Below, one piece after another: positions 1 to 5,036 of a stretch of DNA of 7,761 bases; within the stretch, counting starts at the first letter, position 1; every line of letters begins with the position of its first letter. The translations under genes and the position numbers were made by a program. The DNA is from an uncultured Oscillospiraceae bacterium (lineage in GTDB: Bacteria; Bacillota; Clostridia; Oscillospirales; Oscillospiraceae), in assembly GCA_937915075.1 (NCBI GenBank), contig CALDMA010000010.1, positions 1-7,761 on the forward strand. Direction: 5' to 3'. A model generated the notes under the pieces. That model ran no database searches, was not told the DNA's origin, and was given only the letters and a program-made list of their open reading frames with translations.

Positions 1-646
1 CGCGGCCGATGACCATGTTCGTCTCGACCTTGACGCCGAGCGCCTTGAGGCCGTCGACCTCCTTCTGCACGATGGCCTTGGGCAGACGGAACTCGGGGAT
101 GCCGTAGACCAGCACGCCGCCGGCGAGGTGCAGCGCCTCGAACACGGTGACGTCGTAGCCCTTCTTGGCGAGGTCGCCCGCGCAGGTCAGACCGCTGGGA
201 CCGGAGCCGATGACGGCGACCTTGTGACCGTTGGAAACGGGCTTTGCGGGAGCCTCCTGCACGTTGGCGTTGTGCCAGTCGGCGACAAAGCGCTCGAGAC
301 GGCCGATGCCGACCGGCTCGCCCTTGATGCCGCGGATGCACTTGCTCTCGCACTGGGTCTCCTGCGGGCAGACACGGCCGCAGACGGCGGGCAGAGAGGA
401 GGTCTCGTGGATGACCTGATAGGCGCCCTCGTAATCCTTCTCGGTGATCTTCTTGATGAACTCCGGAATTTTCACCTGCACGGGGCAGCCGGAGACACAG
501 GGATGGTTCTTGCAGTTGAGGCAGCGGGCCGCTTCGTCGAGCGCCTGCTCCTCGGTGTAGCCGAGGGCGACCTCCAGGAAGTTTTTGTTGCGGACGTTGG
601 GATCCTGAGAGGGCATCTCGTTCTTTTTCAGGCTCATATTCGGCAT
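1..646 (-). CDS. nfnB: NfnB-type NADPH-binding flavoprotein subunit (GltD-like), 3' end cut by window edge
   Basis: Large subunit of an electron-bifurcating NADH-dependent reduced ferredoxin:NADP+ oxidoreductase, related to the glutamate synthase small subunit. It was translated by hand from the minus strand; only the first 215 residues are present, with no stop before the window edge. The N-terminal Fe-S domain has C42, C45, C50, C54 and a second group C89, C93, C99, C103, as in GltD-like proteins that carry 4Fe-4S clusters. An FAD-binding GSGPSG motif is at 147-152, and the family signature YGIPEFRLPK at 181-190. The ATG at 646-644 follows the nfnA stop by one base and has GGAGG nine bases upstream; a second ATG three codons later is too far from that site. 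Immediate coupling to nfnA identifies the pair. Similar proteins are often labelled NADPH-dependent glutamate synthase or sulfide dehydrogenase SudA; no glutamate synthase large subunit is visible, so Nfn is preferred. Confidence 0.88.
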   Translation of the reverse strand, partial: MPNMSLKKNEMPSQDPNVRNKNFLEVALGYTEEQALDEAARCLNCKNHPCVSGCPVQVKIPEFIKKITEKDYEGAYQVIHETSSLPAVCGRVCPQETQCESKCIRGIKGEPVGIGRLERFVADWHNANVQEAPAKPVSNGHKVAVIGSGPSGLTCAGDLAKKGYDVTVFEALHLAGGVLVYGIPEFRLPKAIVQKEVDGLKALGVKVETNMVIGR

Positions 647-647
647 C

Positions 648-1490
648 TTACTGGACCTCCTTCTTGAACAGGTTGCAGACTTCTTCGTGCTTATGACGCT
701 CCCAATCGAAGTACATCTTGCCGCGCTTGAGGCTCTCGTCCCAATCGACCTTGTGGCCGTCGAAGTCGGGACCGTCCACGCAGGCGAACTTGGTCTCGCC
801 GCCGACGGTGAGGCGGCAGCCGCCGCACATGCCCGTGCCGTCGACCATGATGGGGCTCATGGAAACGGTGGTGGGGATACCGTAGGGCTCGGTCGTCTTG
901 GAGACGAATTTCATCATGATGGCGGGACCGATGGCGAAGATCTCGTCGTACTGGTTGCCCTCCTCGATGAGCTGCTTGAGCGCATCGGTAACAAGGCCCT
1001 TCTCGCCGTAGGAGCCGTCGTCGGTGACGAGCTTCATCACGTCGGAGGCGGACTTGAACTTATCCTCCAAAATCACAACGTCCTTGTTCTTGAAGCCGAC
1101 GACTGCGTGGACCTCCGCGCCGCAGTCATGGAACTTCTTGAGCACGGGATAGGCGATGGCGCAGCCGACGCCGCCGCCGACCACGCAGACCTTCTTCTTG
1201 CCCTCGGTCTCGGTCGGACGGCCGAGCGGGCCGACAAAGTCCTGAATGAACTCGCCCTGCTGCTTGTGGCTGAGCTTCTCGGTGGTCGCGCCGACGGTCT
1301 GCACGATGATGGTGACGGTGCCCTTCTCGCGGTCGTAGTCATGGATCGTGATGGGGATGCGTTCGCCATTCTCATCGACGCGCAGGATGATGAACTGGCC
1401 GGGCTCGGCCTTCTTTGCCACCATCGGCGCCTCGATCTCATACAGGATGACGGTCGGCTTGAGCGCTTCTTTTCTGACGATGCGATACAT
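648..1490 (-). CDS. nfnA: NfnA-type FAD/NAD-binding, [2Fe-2S] subunit of ferredoxin:NADP oxidoreductase
   Basis: Cytosolic subunit of 280 aa that binds NAD(H), FAD and a [2Fe-2S] cluster; with NfnB it couples NADH and reduced ferredoxin oxidation to NADP+ reduction, reversibly. The N-terminal half is a ferredoxin-reductase-like FAD domain with the RIPITI flavin motif at 44-49. A nucleotide-binding glycine motif GGGVG is at 105-109. The C-terminal cluster motif is DGTGMCGGC (D217, C222, C225) plus C237 in ACVDGP; in characterised NfnA one Asp and three Cys hold the cluster, which fits. The start at 1490 is preferred because AGAGG (1498-1502) lies seven bases before it; an in-frame ATG at 1511 would add seven residues (MEKRGYA) that overlap this ribosome site. 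Closest confusions are SudB and the dihydroorotate dehydrogenase electron-transfer subunit PyrK; the adjoining NfnB/GltD-like gene favours Nfn or Sud over PyrK. Confidence 0.88.
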   Translation of the reverse strand: MYRIVRKEALKPTVILYEIEAPMVAKKAEPGQFIILRVDENGERIPITIHDYDREKGTVTIIVQTVGATTEKLSHKQQGEFIQDFVGPLGRPTETEGKKKVCVVGGGVGCAIAYPVLKKFHDCGAEVHAVVGFKNKDVVILEDKFKSASDVMKLVTDDGSYGEKGLVTDALKQLIEEGNQYDEIFAIGPAIMMKFVSKTTEPYGIPTTVSMSPIMVDGTGMCGGCRLTVGGETKFACVDGPDFDGHKVDWDESLKRGKMYFDWERHKHEEVCNLFKKEVQ

Positions 1491-1497
1491 AGCGTAA

Positions 1498-1502
1498 CCT
1501 CT
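1498..1502 (-). promoter_or_regulatory. Shine-Dalgarno site that sets the nfnA start
   Basis: The minus-strand sequence AGAGG ends seven bases before the ATG at 1490-1488. It lies inside the seven-codon extension that the ATG at 1511 would give, so it argues for the shorter 280-aa product. Confidence 0.7.
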
Positions 1503-1543
1503 TTTCTCCAAATTAGCGTTATAGATCGTTTCTCAATGCACCT

Positions 1544-1575
1544 GAAGGAGTGATGCAATTTTGCATCACTCCTTC
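1544..1575. repeat. Perfect 15-bp inverted repeat between the BCCT gene and nfnA
   Basis: Arms 1544-1558 (GAAGGAGTGATGCAA) and 1561-1575 are exact reverse complements around a 2-bp centre; in RNA this gives a 14-bp stem with a four-base loop. On the minus strand the stem is not followed by a T-run, so it is not a classical intrinsic terminator for the upstream transporter gene; on the plus strand it is followed by GGCATTATTTATAAA, also weak. It may end the GRE/BCCT transcript, lie in the nfnA leader, or be a protein-binding site. Its core, TGCAAAATTGCA on the minus strand, shares eight bases with the palindromes at 7686-7730. Confidence 0.7.
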
Positions 1576-1657
1576 GGCATTATTTATAAATTCGATCCAA
1601 CCAAAAGCATATCAATTCAAGTGCGATGTGTGAAGGCGCTTGATCATTTTCGCGTAA

Positions 1658-3283
1658 TTACCAACCGAGCTTGTTTAAAAGCTTGCTCTTGCTCCGCGGC
1701 ACCATAGGCTCGCCGTTATCCGGCGCGTTTGCTACTTCCGCTTCGTAAATATAGCTTCCGTCTGCCGTTCTGGGGCGCTTCGCCATATAGCTCAGGAAGC
1801 CGATAAACACAGCAAGGCAGATAAAGGTCAGCGGGATACCGCAGAAAGACTTGATCGTCTTGACGCCTCCGATGCCGCCAAGGGAAACAAACACCGCTGC
1901 GATCACAGCGAACACGGTGCCCCAGAACAGCTTCAGCCACACAGGAGCTTCCGTCTCTTCATCAGCGCCTTCAATGCTCATACTGGCGAGCGTAACGGTC
2001 ATGGAGTCACACTGGGTAACAAGGGAGACGGTAATGATGACCAGCATGACGATTTTTGCGATCGTTCCCAGCGGCAGCGTATCAAACAGCGACAGCGTCA
2101 GCGCTTCGGCGCCTTTTTCCAGATAGATGGTGTAGAAATCGATACCATCATAGAACTGCGCGTGAAGGATCGTTCCGCCAAACACGGAGAACCACACAAT
2201 ACCGAACATGGCGGGCAGCAGCCACTCAATGAGGACAAACTCTTTCAGTGTCCGGCCATACGCCACACGAACCATGAACAGTCCAAGCAGCGGCGTATAA
2301 GCCATCCAGTCGACCCACCAGTACATATCCCAGTTCTGCGGCCAGCGGGCAGCATCCACATAGGGTGCGGTGTTGAGGCTGTTGGCAAAGAATTCGCTGA
2401 TGTAGCTGCCGAAGCTTTCCGTGAACAGGTTGCAAATGTAGGAGGTGGGACCTACCAGGAACACAAAGATCAGCAGAACAAAGAACAGCTGCACATTGCG
2501 GTTGGACAGCCAGGTGATACCGTTGCGCAGACCGGAAACGGCAGATGCGTTATAGCAAAGGAACATCACGGCAATGATCGCCACATAGATCAGCGTGCTG
2601 GGCTTGATGCCGGCAAACGCCTCGACCGCAGTGGACAACTGCATCGCACCGTAGCCCAGGCCACCGGCAACAGCACCGGTAAGTGCGAATGCGGAGATAG
2701 CATCGAACACTGTTGCGAGCTTGCTGTTGACGACCTTCTCGCCGAAAATGGGGATCAGGCAGGAGCTGGTCTTGAAGGGTGCTCCTTTATTCAGGATAAA
2801 GTAGGAAAGGATAACGCCTAAAACCACGCAGCTGGCATAGGGGGTAAAGCCCCAGTGCATGAAGCAGCGAACCATGCTCCAGAGGATGGCACCGTTGCTG
2901 CCGGCTGCCAGTCCCGCGCTGGGGGACGGCTCCATGGCGAACAGCAGCGGCTCCGCAGCTCCCCAGAACACCACGCCGGCACCGATACCGGTGCAGAGCG
3001 AAATGCCGAACCACTGCATTTTGGTGAACTTGGGTTTGGCATTGGGACCGCCCAGCTTGATTTTACCCATTGGGGTAAACATAACAGCCAGCAAAAACAC
3101 TACCATGACGAGGCAGACGATACTGGATACCCAGCCGGTGCCCCACATAAGGTTGTTCATGACCAGATTGTTGAGGATATCGTAGAACTTTTCCGCATTG
3201 ACCAAAATTGCCGCAAGCATTGCAACAAACAGGATGACCGTGACGGACATTACCGACCATTTGACTTTGATTTTTTCTTTCAT
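1658..3283 (-). CDS. BCCT-family (betaine/choline/carnitine-type) transporter with altered binding-site residues
   Basis: Inner-membrane secondary transporter of 541 aa, usual length for the family, with about 12 hydrophobic segments from residue 11 to 500 and a basic C-terminal tail. Family signatures: the glycine-rich segment GIGAGVVFWGAAEPL at 99-113 (BetP GMGIG region), HWGFTP at 143-148, and YWWVDWMAYTP at 321-331 followed by GRTLKEF at 343-349, matching the BCCT signature after TM8. By alignment from memory to BetP, the TM4 aromatic residues are W144, Y149 (normally Trp) and C152 (normally Tyr), and the TM8 tryptophan cluster has D325 in place of one Trp and Y329 in place of another; W326 is kept. 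A Na2-site Ser also appears replaced by Q424 (motif TQCDS, 423-427). Substrate and coupling ion may therefore differ from glycine betaine/Na+. AAGGGAG lies seven bases before the start. It is downstream of the AraC gene by 80 bp and is probably the importer for the radical enzyme's substrate. Confidence 0.93.
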   Translation of the reverse strand: MKEKIKVKWSVMSVTVILFVAMLAAILVNAEKFYDILNNLVMNNLMWGTGWVSSIVCLVMVVFLLAVMFTPMGKIKLGGPNAKPKFTKMQWFGISLCTGIGAGVVFWGAAEPLLFAMEPSPSAGLAAGSNGAILWSMVRCFMHWGFTPYASCVVLGVILSYFILNKGAPFKTSSCLIPIFGEKVVNSKLATVFDAISAFALTGAVAGGLGYGAMQLSTAVEAFAGIKPSTLIYVAIIAVMFLCYNASAVSGLRNGITWLSNRNVQLFFVLLIFVFLVGPTSYICNLFTESFGSYISEFFANSLNTAPYVDAARWPQNWDMYWWVDWMAYTPLLGLFMVRVAYGRTLKEFVLIEWLLPAMFGIVWFSVFGGTILHAQFYDGIDFYTIYLEKGAEALTLSLFDTLPLGTIAKIVMLVIITVSLVTQCDSMTVTLASMSIEGADEETEAPVWLKLFWGTVFAVIAAVFVSLGGIGGVKTIKSFCGIPLTFICLAVFIGFLSYMAKRPRTADGSYIYEAEVANAPDNGEPMVPRSKSKLLNKLGW

Positions 3284-3363
3284 TGGGGTTCTCCCTTCTT
3301 TATTTTAATTTCACACAAAGCAGTGGGTCCCGAGGAAAGGTTGGATGATTTAACTTTGAGGCT

Positions 3364-4080
3364 TCAGCCCAGCTTCTCAGAGAGGCTGGGACATTCGCGG
3401 TAGAGCTTTGGCGTCATGCCGGTGATACTGTGAAATGCACGGGTAAATGTAGCGTTGCTGCTGTAGCCGACCATCAACGCAATATCCATCACGCCGTAAT
3501 CGGTGCTGCGCAGCAGTTCCTTCGCCTTGGCAATGCGCAGATTGCGCAGGTAAAGGCTGGGGGACTGACCGGTCTGCTGCTTGAACCAGTCGTTATAATA
3601 GGTGATATTGTAATTTTCCATCTCTGCGAGCTGATTGACCGTGATCGGCAGGTCATAATGCTCGCTGATATAACGGATGGAGGGCGGCGCACAGTTATCG
3701 AGCAGCTTGCTGTAAAGGTAGCTGTAGAGATGGCGCAGCGAGTGACCGTCCGGGTTTTGCTTTGCCTCCGACTGGATCAGCTCGACGAGCTGCATGATCT
3801 GTCCTTGCATCGAAACAACGATGGGATAGGAAAGATTGGAAAGCTTCTGAATATCCGCCATGTCCGCAGACAGATTGATGGCGAGCAGCTGTCCGTGAAA
3901 GCTACATTCGTGCTGCATTCCCGCAGGGACAAGACAAAGCTCCTGCGCAGTAACGGTGTAGTAGGTATCCCCGATGCAGACCTCCATACTCTTTTGCAGC
4001 GGGACGAGGATCTGCGGGTACTCATGGCTATGCTCACCGCAACATTCTTCAAACAGAAAGATATCGGGATGCTTGTTCAT
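3364..4080 (-). CDS. AraC-family transcriptional regulator with N-terminal cupin-like sensor
   Basis: A 238-aa cytosolic DNA-binding regulator. Residues about 15-70 look like a cupin sensor fold (HSHEYPQILVPL at 17-28, then LCLVPAGMQHECSF at 48-61). The C-terminal part from about 133 has the two helix-turn-helix motifs of the family: the first includes TVNQLAEMENYNITYYNDWFKQQTG (147-171) and LYLRNLRIAKAKELL (176-190), the second VMDIALMVGYSSNATFTRAFHSITGMTP (197-224). AGGAGG is eight bases before the ATG at 4080. The gene lies between the activase (21-bp gap) and the transporter (80-bp gap) on the same strand, so it is probably co-transcribed, autoregulated, and activates the operon in response to the transported compound. 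The ligand is not predictable from sequence. Palindromic sites upstream of the radical enzyme are candidate targets, though AraC proteins more often bind direct repeats. Confidence 0.94.
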   Translation of the reverse strand: MNKHPDIFLFEECCGEHSHEYPQILVPLQKSMEVCIGDTYYTVTAQELCLVPAGMQHECSFHGQLLAINLSADMADIQKLSNLSYPIVVSMQGQIMQLVELIQSEAKQNPDGHSLRHLYSYLYSKLLDNCAPPSIRYISEHYDLPITVNQLAEMENYNITYYNDWFKQQTGQSPSLYLRNLRIAKAKELLRSTDYGVMDIALMVGYSSNATFTRAFHSITGMTPKLYRECPSLSEKLG

Positions 4081-4101
4081 TGTTTTTTCCTCCTGTTCTT
4101 T

Positions 4102-4896
4102 TTATCGTACATCTGCGACCCATTTCCGTACGATCGCTCTGCACTTCTCCATGTGCTCTGCACTCGGCGTCGGCACCTCCGGCAGCTGATAGGTACGGCC
4201 TAATTTACGATAGGTCTCGGTGCCGAGCCGGTGATAGGGCAAAAGCTGAACATATTGCAGCTTTTTGAGCTGAGCACAGAAGCGTCCGATTGCCTCCAAC
4301 TCCTCCGGCATGTCGTTGATGCCGGGGATCAGTGGGGTGCGCACGATCAGCCTGCCGTTCCAATCCATCTGATTGGTATACAAAAGGTTGTAGAGGATCG
4401 TGCCGTTGTCCACACCGCAATATGCTTTGTGCCGTTCCGCGTCGAACAGCTTCAGGTCTACAAAAGCGGTTTCCACATACGGCAGCACTCGTTCGACTGC
4501 GTGGGCGGTCGTAAAGAAGCTCGTTTCGATTGCCGTGCGAATCCCTTCGGCCCGTGCTTCCCTCAGCAGGGCCTTGGCTGCCTCTGGCTGTGAAAAGATC
4601 TCTCCGCCGGAAAGCGTCATACCCCCACCGGAATGGAAGTAGAAGGGGATGTCCTTCCGGACCTCTTTGAGGATCTGTTCCACCGTCATGCTCACGCCAT
4701 AGGTCGTGTCTCCGGTTTGCGCCGCCTCGATCTGGGGCGATTGGCTCTCCGGTGTCGAACACCACTGGCAGCGCAGCGGACAGCCTTTCAGGAAAACCAC
4801 TGTGCGGAAGCCTTCGCCGTCGTGAATGGAGCTCCGCTCAATGCGCAGCACCATACATGTAAGGTTTTTCCCCTCATAATCCGGAATGTATGCCAT
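4102..4896 (-). CDS. Glycyl radical enzyme activating enzyme (radical SAM), lacking the ferredoxin-like insert
   Basis: A 264-aa radical SAM protein expected to abstract hydrogen from G767 of the neighbouring radical enzyme, using a [4Fe-4S] cluster and S-adenosylmethionine. The cluster motif CPLRCQWC has C39, C43 and C46. It follows HDGEGFRTVVFLKG (25-38), a variant of the usual DGPGIRT sequence. GGGMTLSGGE at 90-99 is the SAM-binding glycine motif; it continues as IFSQPE instead of the common PLxQ. WCSTPESQ (45-52) resembles the WCSNPESQ of CutD/BssD-type activases, but the Cys-rich two-cluster domain that normally follows is absent: about 18 residues with no Cys lead straight into MTVEQILKEV (70-79). 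The start at 4896 is chosen because AGGGAGG lies ten bases upstream; a start at 4986 would add a basic 30-residue leader encoded by a stem-loop and has no ribosome site. It lies 140 bp after the radical enzyme gene and 21 bp before the regulator. Confidence 0.93.
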   Translation of the reverse strand: MAYIPDYEGKNLTCMVLRIERSSIHDGEGFRTVVFLKGCPLRCQWCSTPESQSPQIEAAQTGDTTYGVSMTVEQILKEVRKDIPFYFHSGGGMTLSGGEIFSQPEAAKALLREARAEGIRTAIETSFFTTAHAVERVLPYVETAFVDLKLFDAERHKAYCGVDNGTILYNLLYTNQMDWNGRLIVRTPLIPGINDMPEELEAIGRFCAQLKKLQYVQLLPYHRLGTETYRKLGRTYQLPEVPTPSAEHMEKCRAIVRKWVADVR

Positions 4897-4906
4897 GGAT
4901 ATTCGG

Positions 4907-4913
4907 CCTCCCT
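4907..4913 (-). promoter_or_regulatory. Shine-Dalgarno site that sets the activase start
   Basis: AGGGAGG on the minus strand lies ten bases before the ATG at 4896-4894. It supports the 264-aa product over the 294-aa frame opening at 4986, whose upstream bases contain no purine-rich ribosome site. Confidence 0.7.
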
Positions 4914-4921
4914 GTCTCTTG

Positions 4922-4938
4922 GAGCGGACACGCCGCTC
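4922..4938 (+). terminator. GC-rich stem-loop with T-run on the plus strand (possible antisense terminator)
   Basis: GAGCGG (4922-4927) and CCGCTC (4933-4938) form a perfect 6-bp stem with a 5-base loop. On the plus strand it is followed directly by TTTTT, the shape of an intrinsic terminator, although no plus-strand gene precedes it. On the minus strand the same hairpin would lie nine bases before the activase ribosome site and could affect its translation. The function is inferred. Confidence 0.4.
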
Positions 4939-4962
4939 TTTTTCCCTCTTTTCCCATCGGTA

Positions 4963-5002
4963 CCGGCCTTTGCCGTAAGCCCCCATTCACGGCAAAGGTC
5001 GG
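4963..5002 (-). repeat. 14-bp stem-loop in the gap between radical enzyme and activase genes
   Basis: Arms 4963-4976 and 4989-5002 pair over 14 positions with one G-U wobble around a 12-base loop. On the transcript strand the stem is followed by TACCGATGGG, not a T-run, so it does not look like an intrinsic terminator. A structure of this kind after the first gene could protect the 3' end of a processed message for the radical enzyme, which is needed in larger amounts than its activase. Confidence 0.6.
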
Positions 5003-5036
5003 CCCTTCTGGGGAAAGGAAGTACGTATATGCGTTT

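Noticed and set aside
128..667. 179-codon plus-strand frame
   Set aside because: It is antisense to nfnB, whose Fe-S cysteines and FAD motif are clear in the minus-strand translation.
687..1553. 288-codon plus-strand frame opposite nfnA
   Set aside because: Low-complexity translation rich in Ala, Asp, Leu and Val; a mirror of the real gene's codon pattern.
1544..1575. Inverted repeat as an ordinary intrinsic terminator of the transporter gene
   Set aside because: No T-run follows the stem on the minus strand, so it is reported as an inverted repeat of open function.
3364..3400. CCCAGC/GCTGGG inverted repeat at the end of the regulator gene
   Set aside because: It is short, lies inside coding sequence and has no T-run; probably incidental.
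2162..4203. Plus-strand frames of 219, 182 and 257 codons opposite the transporter and regulator
   Set aside because: All overlap well-supported minus-strand genes, and none shows a recognisable domain or a ribosome site that I could support.
4897..4986. Thirty-residue N-terminal extension of the activase
   Set aside because: There is no ribosome site before the ATG at 4986, the extension would be encoded across a stem-loop, and a strong AGGGAGG lies before the ATG at 4896.
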